This document shows positions 24,137 through 34,520 of a DNA stretch of 64,000 bases, one piece after another; within the stretch, counting starts at the first letter, position 1, and every line of letters begins with the position of its first letter. The stretch spans positions 5,711,001-5,775,000 of the forward strand of contig NZ_CP104467.1 of the NCBI RefSeq assembly GCF_025369935.1, given 5' to 3'. This stretch comes from Paenibacillus andongensis. Lineage in GTDB: Bacteria > Bacillota > Bacilli > Paenibacillales > NBRC-103111. The notes beneath the pieces are model-generated. The model saw only the letters and a program-made list of their open reading frames with translations. It did no database searches and was not told the DNA's origin. A program made the translations under genes and the position numbers.

Positions 24137-25951
24137 ATGGAGCTGCAAAGAAGTCTTGAGTTTGTCAAAAGAAGGGTCGGTTCCAGATTTAGTCTGTTTG
24201 CCAAAATGAACGGTCTTATTATCATTTTGTTCATCCCGATCATTATCGTATTTACATATTCCAATCGAATCGCATTCGATGTTATAGGCAAGGAGCTGCA
24301 GGTATCTAATATCAAACAGCTCTCTTTTCTATCCAGCCAAATTGACTCGAGGATCAATCAGATGATGGACTTTGTCATGACCTTTTCGAAAGATCCGAAT
24401 GTTCAGAAATTCAATGGATTAAACATCTGGGAAGATCGCTATGATCGGATGCAGACTAGATATGTGGTTCAGGAGAAGATGGTGCTGCAGTCCGGCATTA
24501 TGAACATATGGCCAGTTAAATACACGGTGTATTCCCAACAGAACAAAGAAGCCATTACTAATGCCATCAAAACGTCCGAGTATGATGAGAATTATTTGAA
24601 AAGGAATATGACCGGAAAATGGACTTATGGGGATGGCGAAAGCCTGCCTCAAGGTGAACCGAAGGCCTTTTACTGGTTCTATACGGATTCTTTCGGCCAA
24701 CAGGATACGCTCAGTGGAAGTAATTTGGTGGTTGAAGCCAGCTTTGGTCATGAAAATATTCAAAATATGCTGGACACTTATAAGGCAGGCGGTCAAGGAG
24801 ATCCTTTCTTTTACCACAAGGGAGAGGCTCCAATCCTGAATCGCAGCGCGTCCACACAGCTATTAAGTGACCTCATCCACTATTTGGATGGGCAATCTTT
24901 GGAAGATACCATGCAGAATGTCGTGAGATTAGAAAATAAAAATTATTTGGTAAGTAGCGTGAAGTCTCCTCAATTGGACTGGCATCTAGTTGACATTGTT
25001 CCACTGGATCAAATCTTGGGACCAATTTCGTTCAGCCGCAATCTATTTTATTTATCGATGGTCCTACTTTTTGTGGTCGGTATTTCTTCCTCCGTGCTGC
25101 TTTACCGGAACGTTCAGCGTCCGATTAGAAAACTGATTCGCGGATTACAGAGCGTGCAGCGTGGGGATTTCTCGGTAAGGATCATCACCGCTGCGCACAA
25201 TGAGTTTTCTTTTCTGTTTCACCGATTTAATGATATGTCTCAGCAAATTCAAGGTTTAATTGAAAACGTGCTCAATGAGAAACTACGGGCCAGGGATGCG
25301 ACTTTGAAGCAATTGCAGGCTCAAATTAATCCGCATTTTCTTTATAACTGCCTAGGCTACATTGTTAACATGGCCCAGATGAAGAACGAAGAAGCTGTCG
25401 TATCCATGGCGTATAATCTGAGCGCATACTACCGTTACACGACCCGAATGGAGCGGGAAACGGCTAGTCTGGACGAAGAAATTCGACTGATCGTCAACTA
25501 TCTCGACATTCAGAAGCTGCGTAACGGCAGAATTGATTATCATATCGATATACCCGAAGAACTGCTAAACCTACAAGTTCCGCGCTTGCTGCTGCAGCCG
25601 ATTGTGGAAAATGCAGTCATCCATGGAGTTGGGAAATCGTATTCATCGGGTGAAATTCGAATCAGCGGCGAGATGTCAAACGGCTATTGCAGGATTTATA
25701 TCGATGACGACGGTCCTGGGTTGACGGAGGATCAGCAAAAAGCGTTAAATCATAAAATGCGGGAGCCCTTACAAGAGAAAATGGGCTGCGGACTTTGGAA
25801 TACCAACCAGCGGATCATTCACCAATTTGGTGATAATTCTTATCTCTATTTCACGAAATCGCTTCTAGGAGGATTTCGAACAGAGATTATTTGGGAAATA
25901 ACCTCTGGAGAGGAACATCGCCATCATCCCTTCATACAAGGAGACACGTAA
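24137..25951 (+). CDS. YesM-type sensor histidine kinase (system A)
   Basis: 604 aa. Transmembrane helix at about 27-48, extracytoplasmic sensor, second helix at about 300-321, HAMP, then the His_kinase domain with phospho-acceptor His400 in A-Q-I-N-P-H-F-L-Y-N and an HATPase domain with the N box V-E-N-A-V-I-H-G and G-P-G-L. Probably senses the sugar, or the loaded binding protein, and phosphorylates the RR that starts 1 base past its stop. Strong SD (GGGGGGATC). Confidence 0.92.
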   Translation: MELQRSLEFVKRRVGSRFSLFAKMNGLIIILFIPIIIVFTYSNRIAFDVIGKELQVSNIKQLSFLSSQIDSRINQMMDFVMTFSKDPNVQKFNGLNIWEDRYDRMQTRYVVQEKMVLQSGIMNIWPVKYTVYSQQNKEAITNAIKTSEYDENYLKRNMTGKWTYGDGESLPQGEPKAFYWFYTDSFGQQDTLSGSNLVVEASFGHENIQNMLDTYKAGGQGDPFFYHKGEAPILNRSASTQLLSDLIHYLDGQSLEDTMQNVVRLENKNYLVSSVKSPQLDWHLVDIVPLDQILGPISFSRNLFYLSMVLLFVVGISSSVLLYRNVQRPIRKLIRGLQSVQRGDFSVRIITAAHNEFSFLFHRFNDMSQQIQGLIENVLNEKLRARDATLKQLQAQINPHFLYNCLGYIVNMAQMKNEEAVVSMAYNLSAYYRYTTRMERETASLDEEIRLIVNYLDIQKLRNGRIDYHIDIPEELLNLQVPRLLLQPIVENAVIHGVGKSYSSGEIRISGEMSNGYCRIYIDDDGPGLTEDQQKALNHKMREPLQEKMGCGLWNTNQRIIHQFGDNSYLYFTKSLLGGFRTEIIWEITSGEEHRHHPFIQGDT

Positions 25952-25952
25952 C

Positions 25953-27560
25953 ATGCAAATGATCATAGTAGACGATGAAGCTCATTGGGTAGACAACCTA
26001 TCCATGCACAAACCTTGGCATACGCTCGGCATCGAACAGGTTCATAAAGCTTATTCTGCGCATGAGGCGCTTCAAATCCTCGAGACGCACCCTATCGATA
26101 TTGTCATATCCGATGTGCTCATGCCCGAAATGACCGGCATAGAGCTGATCGAGCAAATTCGCATGTTTGATAAAAAAATAAAATGCATTATTTTATCCGG
26201 TCATTCCGACTTTGAGTTTACGAAAGAGGCCGTTCGGCACCAGGCGGTGGATTATCTGCTTAAACCGCCGACCGACAACGAATTGTTTGACGCAGTCAAG
26301 GCTGCGATCGATCAATTGAATACGGAATGGGAAAGCATTAGCTCCTATGAACGCACCCAATACACCCTTCGGGAAAACTTACCGCTTCTTCGTGGCCAAT
26401 TGCTTCTTGATGCCTTTCGAGGTCATCGCATGTCCTCCGACGAATGGAGTCGGAAGCTGGAGAATTACGGATTACCGTTCCGTTATGGGGACTGTGCCCT
26501 CCTGCTCGTCCGAATGGAGGAAGAGTTCGGGCAATATAAAAACAATGGGCAGCAGTTGATGGAATATGCCATCATCAATATGGCCGAAGAGATTATCGGA
26601 GAATTTACAGAGGTCTGGGGAGTTAAGGAAGAGCATGGGTATCTTGCCTTCCTGCTTCAGCTCAAGGAAGATCATTCTGACGTTGGGAAAGAAACGATTT
26701 TAGAAAAGCTTGCCATGCAGCTTCAGTATAAAGTGAAACAGTTCTTGAAAGGATCTCTGTCCATCGTGATTACGGAGTGGTTCCAATTTCCGAACCAGTT
26801 ATCAGACCATTATAGGCAGGCCTCGGGCTATTTCCGGCAAATCGTAGGGGATGAACGGGAGTTCGTCATGAGCGTTGGTGATTATGAGCAAAACGTTTCG
26901 AAGGGAACCTTGGACGCTATCCATATGCCTCCGACATTGATAAACCTGCTCGAGGTCGGGCGTTGGGATGCGGCGGAAGATAAACTAGGGACCGTGTTCG
27001 CTGAACTTGATGAGAGATGGTCCGAATCCTGGGAGCACTGTATGGAAGCTGGATTTTCAATCGCTTCTTCCTTCACGCATATTGCGCATCGGAACGGCTA
27101 CTCATTGGCCAACTTAATAGGACCAGAGATTGAATCCTTGCAGAGCGGAGAGGCCTTCTCTTCCATTAGCAAACTTAGAAAGTGGTCTCTGGGTGTGCTT
27201 GGCAAGCTAAAAGAGAATGCATCGAATGAAATCAAAGATATACGATCCACGTATGTGAAAAAAGTTCAGGATTTTGCGGAGAAAAACCTTCATCTTGATG
27301 TTTCGCTGCGCGCTCTTGCAGACCACGTAAATTTGCACCCGACACATTTATCCAAAATTTATAAGATTGAAACCGGTGAAGGAATAAGTGATTATATGTC
27401 CTCTCTCCGAATGGAGCGCGCTTGTCATTTGCTAAAGACAACCGACAAAAAGGTGTATCAAATCAGCATGGAAGTCGGTTATTTGGATCCGGCTTACTTT
27501 ATCAAAGTGTTTAAACGCCAGTTCGGTGTAACACCACAAGAATTTAGAGACGGCATTTAA
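25953..27560 (+). CDS. YesN-type response regulator, REC plus AraC domains (system A)
   Basis: 535 aa. Receiver domain 1-120 with acidic pair D8/D9, phosphorylation site D54 in I-S-D-V-L-M-P-E-M-T-G and the Lys of Y-L-L-K-P-P; a long central linker; two AraC helix-turn-helix units at about 440-535 (S-L-R-A-L-A-D-H-V-N-L-H-P-T-H-L-S-K and I-S-M-E-V-G-Y-L-D-P-A-Y-F-I-K-V-F-K). Expected to activate the divergent permease genes and the downstream binding protein. Follows the kinase by 1 base; SD AAGGAG. Confidence 0.93.
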   Translation: MQMIIVDDEAHWVDNLSMHKPWHTLGIEQVHKAYSAHEALQILETHPIDIVISDVLMPEMTGIELIEQIRMFDKKIKCIILSGHSDFEFTKEAVRHQAVDYLLKPPTDNELFDAVKAAIDQLNTEWESISSYERTQYTLRENLPLLRGQLLLDAFRGHRMSSDEWSRKLENYGLPFRYGDCALLLVRMEEEFGQYKNNGQQLMEYAIINMAEEIIGEFTEVWGVKEEHGYLAFLLQLKEDHSDVGKETILEKLAMQLQYKVKQFLKGSLSIVITEWFQFPNQLSDHYRQASGYFRQIVGDEREFVMSVGDYEQNVSKGTLDAIHMPPTLINLLEVGRWDAAEDKLGTVFAELDERWSESWEHCMEAGFSIASSFTHIAHRNGYSLANLIGPEIESLQSGEAFSSISKLRKWSLGVLGKLKENASNEIKDIRSTYVKKVQDFAEKNLHLDVSLRALADHVNLHPTHLSKIYKIETGEGISDYMSSLRMERACHLLKTTDKKVYQISMEVGYLDPAYFIKVFKRQFGVTPQEFRDGI

Positions 27561-27667
27561 TTGCCTAACAAAGTCTTACGGAAACTAAAATAATCATATA
27601 GATACCTTCCCCAATAAGTTGGTAGAGTTAGCATGTAGTAATCTTACACCGTAGGGGGAAAACAAAA

Positions 27668-29341
27668 ATGAGTACATTCAAAAAATCATGGCTGCTGCTC
27701 GTGGCGACTTCACTCATCGTGGTCTCGGCTTGCAGCACAAAGCCCGCAGACAACGCGCAGCCAGTCAATACCGCATCGAATGGAACCACTGCGTCCGATG
27801 CTGCATTCAAGAAAGGCAAATACGATCCGCCAATTGAGATCAGTACCGTATTGATGCCAAAGAAGTACGTTAAAGGCGACACTAAAGAGAACAATGTCCA
27901 CGACCGTTGGATGCTGGAGCAGTTTGGTATCAAGCACAAAGATACTTGGTACCCTGCCGGCGGGGATCAATATAAGCAAAAGCTTCAGCTAGCTATTGCT
28001 TCCGGAGAGAAACTTCCTGATTTCGTCTTCGTACCGACTGACCCCGTATTGACGAACCAACTGATCGATTCCGGCCAGTTTATTGCCATTGACGAGCTGT
28101 TTGAAAAGTACGCCAACAAAACTTGGAAAGACCATACCATTCAACACCCAGAACTATGGTATCCTTTCATAAGGAATGGCAAGAAGTATAACCTGCCAAT
28201 TCTTGAATATACCGACAATGACGATACAATGTTATGGCTTCGGGAAGATTGGATGGAAAAGCTGAATCTTACGGCTCCCAAAACGATCGCAGATTTAGAG
28301 AACGTGATGGACAAATTCAAGAATCAGAATCCGGACGGGCTTGCTGCTAAGGACGTCTATCCGCTCGCGATTTCCTTGAAAAACAATACGAACACATGGA
28401 TGGGCGGCCTCGATTGGTTATTCGGGGCATACGGCTCTGTTGAGGAACAATGGAACAAAGACGCAAATGGTAAGCTTGAATATGGTTCCGTCAACCCAGG
28501 GGCCAAAAAAGCGCTAGCGAAACTTCAAGAATGGATGAACAAAGGCTATATTCATCCTGATGCAGCTTTATGGGACGAAGGTAAATCTGCTGAGATCTGG
28601 ACAAAAGGAAATGCAGGCGTATTGCCTGGAGCAAACTGGGTTCCTGACTGGCCTGCTCCAGATTTGGTCAAGAACGTAAAAAATTCGAAATATAAAGCCT
28701 ATCCGGTTCCCGCAGGTCCAGACGGACTGGCAGGAACCAAATGGCAAAATTCCGGCGTGAACAGCTCCTTCATGATTAATAAAGACGCAAAACATCCGGA
28801 AGCATTTTTCATATATTACAACTACATGCTTGACAACTTGGCTAACCCGCCAACCGGCAGCAAATTCGAATATGGCTTTGCCCAAGGCTACGACTGGGAT
28901 ATCGTGGATGGAAAACCAACTAGTGATAAAGAAAAAATTAAGGACTTCTCCAATGAGTTCCATTTCATAGCTGGACCAGCGCGGATTCCAGACCTGTATA
29001 TGAAGACCTTGGTTAAGCTTGCAGACGGCAAAAAGCCGGAAACTCCTTATGAGAAGCAGATCGCGGATTTCCGCAAACCTGAAAACTGGTATGCCGCGAA
29101 AATCGTCATGTCACAAATGGACATTCGCAAGCAAAACTATTTTACAGGTGCTGCGACACCGACCATGATTTCGAAATGGAACCTTCTGCGTCAGTCTGAA
29201 ATGGAAACATTCAACAAAATCATCTATGGCAAATTGCAGGTAAATGCGTTTGACGAATTCGTCGCTAGTTGGAAGACTAATGGCGGTGATCAGGTGACGA
29301 AGGAAGTTAACGAGTGGTTCACGTCTGTAACCAAAAAATAA
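27668..29341 (+). CDS. Extracellular solute-binding lipoprotein, LplA-like (system A)
   Basis: 557 aa. Lipoprotein signal peptide with lipobox V-S-A-C (Cys22), then a low-complexity Ala/Asn/Thr linker and a large binding-protein fold with A-S-G-E-K-L-P-D-F-V-F near residue 110 and W-L-R-E-D-W-M-E-K-L-N-L, as in the LplA/YtcQ family. Binds the sugar for the permeases at 22079-23990. SD GTAGGGGGAAAAC. A terminator follows. Substrate is not evident from sequence; LplA-type proteins often serve pectin, xylan or algal polysaccharide fragments. Confidence 0.92.
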   Translation: MSTFKKSWLLLVATSLIVVSACSTKPADNAQPVNTASNGTTASDAAFKKGKYDPPIEISTVLMPKKYVKGDTKENNVHDRWMLEQFGIKHKDTWYPAGGDQYKQKLQLAIASGEKLPDFVFVPTDPVLTNQLIDSGQFIAIDELFEKYANKTWKDHTIQHPELWYPFIRNGKKYNLPILEYTDNDDTMLWLREDWMEKLNLTAPKTIADLENVMDKFKNQNPDGLAAKDVYPLAISLKNNTNTWMGGLDWLFGAYGSVEEQWNKDANGKLEYGSVNPGAKKALAKLQEWMNKGYIHPDAALWDEGKSAEIWTKGNAGVLPGANWVPDWPAPDLVKNVKNSKYKAYPVPAGPDGLAGTKWQNSGVNSSFMINKDAKHPEAFFIYYNYMLDNLANPPTGSKFEYGFAQGYDWDIVDGKPTSDKEKIKDFSNEFHFIAGPARIPDLYMKTLVKLADGKKPETPYEKQIADFRKPENWYAAKIVMSQMDIRKQNYFTGAATPTMISKWNLLRQSEMETFNKIIYGKLQVNAFDEFVASWKTNGGDQVTKEVNEWFTSVTKK

Positions 29342-29370
29342 ATACTGTAGTAAGAAAACTACAATTTCAA

Positions 29371-29394
29371 AACGGGCGAAAGCCCGTTTTTTTT
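29371..29394 (+). terminator. Terminator after system A binding protein
   Basis: AACGGGC-GAAA-GCCCGTT followed by a T-run; a GAAA tetraloop. Confidence 0.9.
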
Positions 29395-29423
29395 ACGTCC
29401 TATTTGAGTGGCGGTCTCCTAAA

Positions 29424-31022
29424 CTATTGGTTTTTTTTATATTCTGTCGGCGTAAACCCGGTATAAGCTTTGAACAGCTTGCAAAAATAACGATAATTGT
29501 CTACGCCGACAGCCTCTGCTACCTCATATATTTTCATCGTCGTCTGCGTCAGCAATTCTTCGGCCTTCTTCATTCGGTATCGGCTTAAATAATCGGTAAA
29601 ATGCTCACCCGTCTCTTGCTTGAACAATTGCCCCGCATAAGAAGGATGAAGCTGCACGCGCTCCGCAAGATCGGAAATTTGAATATCCTCTGCATATTTT
29701 TCGTGAATAAAGCGGCACATGCTTTGAACTTCCTTGCGGTAAGTCAGCCTCTCATGCTCCCCGAATGCCCGATCCAGCTCGTTAACCGTTTGATCCCACC
29801 AGCAGCCAAACTCCTCCCAAGTCTCAACCGATGCAAGATCGGTCATTCGCTCCGTAACGGAAGCTGGAATTTCCGATAAAGCCGGATCGAGCAGCTTGTG
29901 CGAGACATGGATCAGCTCCGCAGGACGCAAGGGTGGAACTCCCTCTTGCAGCAGTGGCGTGATCGCCTCGCGGAACGAGATGGTTGAACGCTGCTGCAGT
30001 GCTTTTCGAACCGCTGCAGCCCACTCCCGATACTGCGAAGGGGGAATCACCGCGAACCGCTCAGGCGTCGCGTCGGAAATCATCGGTGTCGGATGATAAA
30101 AGAAAGCGTCTAGAGCATCCGCTCCCGCGCGGACCAACTCCGCCCAATTCACTTCGCCCATCTGTCTAAGATGGGCATGTGCATGCCCCCGAACGCCAGT
30201 TACAGTACGTACATCATCCAGAACAGCCCCTGCTTCCACACGAAGAAAGCTAAGTCTAGCGGCAGCGCTATGGATATTCGGCACACGCATAAACACAAAC
30301 AGCTTGTCGTTTCTCCAAGGCACAGTGACAGCGACGAACTTGCCAACACTCACGCTATCTCTGTACCGTCGCTCAATAACTTGTCCTGCCTCAGACTGCA
30401 GACGTATTGCCTGCTCGCCCTGCTGACTCGCGGTTCCAAATAACTCCCGCCCGCTCCAACCGATGGACAGTAAAGCGACGATGCCCGACTGCCTTTCGAT
30501 TGTATCAAGTCCCGGCGGCAGTGGGTGTGCACCCAAGGAAGCCGGAGCAGATAACATCCGCTCCAGCCATTGTCGTCTTTCTTGCCAGTCGCTTTGCCGC
30601 TGCTGAAGCCCTTGAAGCTGCAGCCGGTGCGCCACGTCCATGTCACGGTAGATTTCTTCGGCGACCTTACGACAAGCTGTCAGTAGCTGATCAGCCTCCT
30701 GCACCTGCTTGATCATGTAACCTGACACGCCAATCGATATGGCGCGCTTGGCGAAATCAAATTCCCCATACGTTGTCAAAATCATGATATGAACCTGCGG
30801 GTATCTCTCCCGCACATACTCGGCTAGCTCCAGTCCGTCCATATCAGGCATCATGATGTCAGTTAGCAGGAGGTGGGGAATTTCCTGCTCCATGATGCGG
30901 ATCGCTTCTTTCGCACTAGAGGCTGGTCCGATCAGCGTGAAACCAGCAGAAGCCCAGTCGATCCACTGTGAATAATGCTCCCTTACCCACTGCTCGTCGT
31001 CCACTAACAACAGCTTCAGCAT
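29424..31022 (-). CDS. YesN-type response regulator, REC plus AraC domains (system B)
   Basis: 532 aa. Receiver 1-120 with D55 in L-T-D-I-M-M-P-D-M-D-G and conserved Lys in G-Y-M-I-K-Q; linker; AraC DNA-binding domain at about 430-532 (I-S-D-L-A-E-R-V-Q-L-H-P-S-Y-A-G-Q-L-F-K and V-A-E-A-V-G-V-D-N-Y-R-Y-F-C-K-L-F-K). Last gene of the five-gene system B operon, overlapping the kinase by 7 bases. The DNA of this operon is clearly more GC-rich than system A, which hints at a different origin. Confidence 0.93.
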   Translation of the reverse strand: MLKLLLVDDEQWVREHYSQWIDWASAGFTLIGPASSAKEAIRIMEQEIPHLLLTDIMMPDMDGLELAEYVRERYPQVHIMILTTYGEFDFAKRAISIGVSGYMIKQVQEADQLLTACRKVAEEIYRDMDVAHRLQLQGLQQRQSDWQERRQWLERMLSAPASLGAHPLPPGLDTIERQSGIVALLSIGWSGRELFGTASQQGEQAIRLQSEAGQVIERRYRDSVSVGKFVAVTVPWRNDKLFVFMRVPNIHSAAARLSFLRVEAGAVLDDVRTVTGVRGHAHAHLRQMGEVNWAELVRAGADALDAFFYHPTPMISDATPERFAVIPPSQYREWAAAVRKALQQRSTISFREAITPLLQEGVPPLRPAELIHVSHKLLDPALSEIPASVTERMTDLASVETWEEFGCWWDQTVNELDRAFGEHERLTYRKEVQSMCRFIHEKYAEDIQISDLAERVQLHPSYAGQLFKQETGEHFTDYLSRYRMKKAEELLTQTTMKIYEVAEAVGVDNYRYFCKLFKAYTGFTPTEYKKNQ

Positions 31023-32785
31023 GCTTCTCTCCCCCCTTCAACCTTTACCCGCCAAGCTTCAGGGCCATCCGGCTCAGGTAGTCTAACGCAAATTAGCAAA
31101 CCCTCCTCTGACTCCTCAGGAAAGCTTAGACCGTAAGACTCGCCGAAATGAAGCCGGATTCGCTCGTGAATGTTGCGCAAGCCTAAATTGTTCAGACCTT
31201 TATGTCGCCCCAATGAAGGAACGCCGGCGAGAAGAGATTTTAGCTTAGAAGGTTCGATGCCAGGGCCCGTATCCGACACTTCAAGCCATGTTTCCCCTTC
31301 AGCGGACGCCATACCTGCCACGATAATATGATTCGTTTCGCCCGTTCCGAGTCCGTAAAAAATACTATTCTCGACGAGTGTAATCAACGTGAGCTTGGGT
31401 ATTGGGGCAACGAGCGACTCGTCGCGTACAACGAGATCGAGTCGGAAGACGTCCCCGTACCGCAGCTTCATGAGTACATCGTATTGCTCCAGCTGCCGCA
31501 ATTCCTCCTCCACCGTTACGATGTCTCCCGTTTTGTCCGTCGAATACTGCAGCAAGCCAGTCAGGGCGCGCAGCATCCCTGCCATCTCCGCCGCACGTCC
31601 CGCCTGATCCAAACAATAGATCGCGCTTAGCGTATTATGAAGGAAATGTGGGTGAATTTGCGATTGCAGAGCTTTCAACTCGAGCTGCCGCTTCTTCTCC
31701 TCTACCAAGCGCAGATCGTCGAACAACGTCTGAATGCTTTCCATCATTCGATTAAATGCATCGGTAATAAAGGCGAACTCATCGCTACGCTTGAGCGATA
31801 CCCTTGCATCAAGCGCTCCGCGTGCTCCCACCTTCATTTGCTTAGTTATTGCGCCAACGGGTACTTGGATATACCTAGCAATCCACATAGACAGGAAAGC
31901 CGCTAGTATAACCGCCACTAGAAGCACCACCACTATCTGCTGCTCCAGTAAGGCGAGCAACGGATAGGCTTCCGATTCCTTTACGATGGAGAAGACAACC
32001 CAGTTCCAGCGGTTCTGATCGCTCCTTAGCACCTTATATGCAGCGGTCTCCGTGTGAACCCTATCGTAGTACCTTTGATTGGCAGAGGTAAGAGACTGCA
32101 GGTGACCGACGATAGACTCATACTCCATCATTCCGGCCCGTGATGTTAACGGCATATTAAAGGCGATAGGCTGACCATGCTCGGTAAACAGGAACACAGC
32201 CTTTTCCTTGTTCTGTACAACCGAAGGACCCGTCAGTGAAGACAAATTCAAATCGAACACGATAATCCGCTTCGCATCGATCCGTTTGGCGACCGATAGC
32301 GACTGCCTTCCCCCCGATTGATAAGGTGGACTCCACCATACACCGCTATCACCGGACATTTGACGCACAATATCAGCAACCTGTTTTTCTGGGACGAAAA
32401 ATTGATACGAAAAAGGAGAGCAGCTTGAAATCGCCTCTCCCTCAATCAAAAAAATAGCATCGAATTCCTCTGAGTGCTGGGTCATCATGGTTTCCAGCAG
32501 TCTTGCGATATCCTCTTTCCCCAGACTGTCGTTAATGATTGGATTGGACAAAAGCAGCAGCAAGCCTTGAATATTGTTCATAAATGTTTTCAAATAATTC
32601 TCGACCTGCACGACCGAATCCTGAAGCACGGCCTCGTTGTTTTGTTTGATCGGATTGAACAGCCGTTGATAGCCGAACAACCCGATCACCAAAAACAGCC
32701 CAACTACTGACAGAAAGACAAGAACGAACAGCTTTGTGCTAATCCCCGTGTACCTTCGGTTCCTTAACCTGCGCAATAGCCACAT
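31016..32785 (-). CDS. YesM-type sensor histidine kinase (system B)
   Basis: 589 aa. Transmembrane helix about 16-38, extracytoplasmic sensor, second helix about 280-302, HAMP, phospho-acceptor His380 in S-Q-I-H-P-H-F-L-H-N, HATPase with V-E-N-S-I-F-Y-G and D-T-G-P-G-I. ATG 32785 is preferred, 9 bases after AAAGGAG; a TTG two codons upstream is too close to it. Co-transcribed with its regulator and with the transporter genes upstream. Confidence 0.92.
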   Translation of the reverse strand: MWLLRRLRNRRYTGISTKLFVLVFLSVVGLFLVIGLFGYQRLFNPIKQNNEAVLQDSVVQVENYLKTFMNNIQGLLLLLSNPIINDSLGKEDIARLLETMMTQHSEEFDAIFLIEGEAISSCSPFSYQFFVPEKQVADIVRQMSGDSGVWWSPPYQSGGRQSLSVAKRIDAKRIIVFDLNLSSLTGPSVVQNKEKAVFLFTEHGQPIAFNMPLTSRAGMMEYESIVGHLQSLTSANQRYYDRVHTETAAYKVLRSDQNRWNWVVFSIVKESEAYPLLALLEQQIVVVLLVAVILAAFLSMWIARYIQVPVGAITKQMKVGARGALDARVSLKRSDEFAFITDAFNRMMESIQTLFDDLRLVEEKKRQLELKALQSQIHPHFLHNTLSAIYCLDQAGRAAEMAGMLRALTGLLQYSTDKTGDIVTVEEELRQLEQYDVLMKLRYGDVFRLDLVVRDESLVAPIPKLTLITLVENSIFYGLGTGETNHIIVAGMASAEGETWLEVSDTGPGIEPSKLKSLLAGVPSLGRHKGLNNLGLRNIHERIRLHFGESYGLSFPEESEEGLLICVRLPEPDGPEAWRVKVEGGREAC

Positions 32786-32816
32786 TGCCAATGTCTCCTT
32801 TGGATCAAACAGTGTC

Positions 32817-34445
32817 TCAGTTATCGCTCATAAATTTGATCGATTTACCGGATGCCTGCGTCACTTGCTCGGCGTAATAACCGAAGATGTTTTTGCCGCC
32901 GTATTTGTTCATCAGCTCAGCCCGGTATTGCGGCCAATTGGAAGCATCTTTTTCCTTGAATAAAATCTGGATGTGATACTCGCTCATTTTTTTACGGAGT
33001 GTCGCCAAATCCATACCTTCTTTGATCGTCAGGCTGGTTCCGACCGAAGGCAGCAGCTTGTAGGACTTCAGCTTCTCGGAAATCTCTTTATCCCTTGCCG
33101 TGATGTTTTTGTCGATAATCTCAAGGCCAAACTTATCCGTCTGACCCTGTACAAAATTAGCAAACCAATTATAGATATTGAGGAAATTTCCGTTATCAAG
33201 AACATCTCTTCTGTAAGCATCCTCGATCCGCTCGATTTGCTTTCCATTGCGCTTGTAGTGAACGCCTTCTAACCCATATTGAGTTAGCAAGTACCCCTCC
33301 TCGCTTGCCAGCCAATCCAAAATCTCGATCGATCGCTTCGCCTTCTCTTCTGACGTTTTGGAGCTGATCAGGAATGGGTTGCCCGGGAGCAGCTCGACCC
33401 ATGTTCCGGTCTTGGCTCCGATATGGAACGGCTGCCAATCGACGTTCGCCACGCCGGTTACCGCCTTCGTCTTCACCTGCAAGCCGTTTGCATTATTGTC
33501 ATAGGCGTCGTTGCCCCCCGCAGACAGTACGATGCCGACTTTGCCCTGCGTCGCTTTCTCGATGTGCTGCCCGCTTTTATTTAGCAACCAGTCAGGGTCG
33601 ACCACATTCATGGCTAGCAGTTTACGGACATCCTCCAGCACTTTTTGCATCCGGATATCGGTACGGACATCAACAAACTGATCGTTCTCGATCACGAAAT
33701 CACCTACGAGGCCGTTCTTAATGAATTCCGGGAAATCGAAAGGCAGTGATGTGCCGTTACCGCTTGTCGAAAAGCCGAAGGTGTCGTTCTTGCCATTGCC
33801 ATCCGGATCTTTTTCAGTGAAAGCTTTCATGACGGTAACCATTTCATCGTATGTTTCAGGCATCTTCAAGCCCAGCTTATCAAGCCAATCCTTACGGACG
33901 TAATACGAGCGATACACCTTCTTCGTATACGGAACCGGAGCACGTTTGAAAACGTTTTGCACCTGGTACTGTGCGAGATCGGTTGGCGTAATCCAATATT
34001 TAAAGTAGTTCGGCATCGCTGCAGGGGTGACGAGATTGGTCATATCTCTTGCGATGCCGTCCTTGATGTACTTGACTGACTCCAGTCCGTCCATATAAAA
34101 CAGATCCGGGATGTCGCCGGAAGCGATCATTGTATTGATTTTACTGAGATAGTCAGGCCCCGACGCCATATACAAAAGTTTCAAATCGACGTTGAATTTT
34201 TCTGCGATTGCTTTTTTAACGAAATCTTTGTCTGCTGCCGGCAATTGCGAACTGTTTGCCGCATTGACAAACCAAGTGAGCGCCAGCTTTTCTTTCTTCG
34301 CCGGGGCCGCAGGCGACTCTCCAGCTTTTACTGAAACGGAAGGAGAGGAATTCGTCCCTACGTCTGATTTACTGCTGCATGCTGCTGCGATAAGTGCCGT
34401 TGCTAATAGAAATGCCGTTATTGTCGCTGTCTTTTTCATACGCAT
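32817..34445 (-). CDS. Extracellular solute-binding lipoprotein, LplA-like (system B)
   Basis: 542 aa. Signal peptide with lipobox I-A-A-A-C (Cys23), Ser/Pro/Ala linker, then a binding fold with A-S-G-D-I-P-D-L-F-Y and Y-V-R-K-D-W-L-D-K-L-G-L, plus an EF-hand-like calcium loop D-P-D-G-N-G-K-N-D-T often seen in these proteins. Start ATG 34445 is 5 bases after AGGAGG; ATG 34439 two codons on is also possible. Third gene of the operon. Ligand unknown. Confidence 0.92.
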   Translation of the reverse strand: MRMKKTATITAFLLATALIAAACSSKSDVGTNSSPSVSVKAGESPAAPAKKEKLALTWFVNAANSSQLPAADKDFVKKAIAEKFNVDLKLLYMASGPDYLSKINTMIASGDIPDLFYMDGLESVKYIKDGIARDMTNLVTPAAMPNYFKYWITPTDLAQYQVQNVFKRAPVPYTKKVYRSYYVRKDWLDKLGLKMPETYDEMVTVMKAFTEKDPDGNGKNDTFGFSTSGNGTSLPFDFPEFIKNGLVGDFVIENDQFVDVRTDIRMQKVLEDVRKLLAMNVVDPDWLLNKSGQHIEKATQGKVGIVLSAGGNDAYDNNANGLQVKTKAVTGVANVDWQPFHIGAKTGTWVELLPGNPFLISSKTSEEKAKRSIEILDWLASEEGYLLTQYGLEGVHYKRNGKQIERIEDAYRRDVLDNGNFLNIYNWFANFVQGQTDKFGLEIIDKNITARDKEISEKLKSYKLLPSVGTSLTIKEGMDLATLRKKMSEYHIQILFKEKDASNWPQYRAELMNKYGGKNIFGYYAEQVTQASGKSIKFMSDN

Positions 34446-34520
34446 ATAGACCTCCTAATGCTTTTTTATGTATTTCCTTCGTATGCTGCTCAAGTCGGCA
34501 AGCCTATGAAGAATGACACG

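Noticed and set aside
30350-30646. Extra ORFs on both strands over the system B regulator and kinase
   Set aside because: They are shadows caused by high GC and few stop codons; no SD, no recognisable domains, and the real genes are clear.
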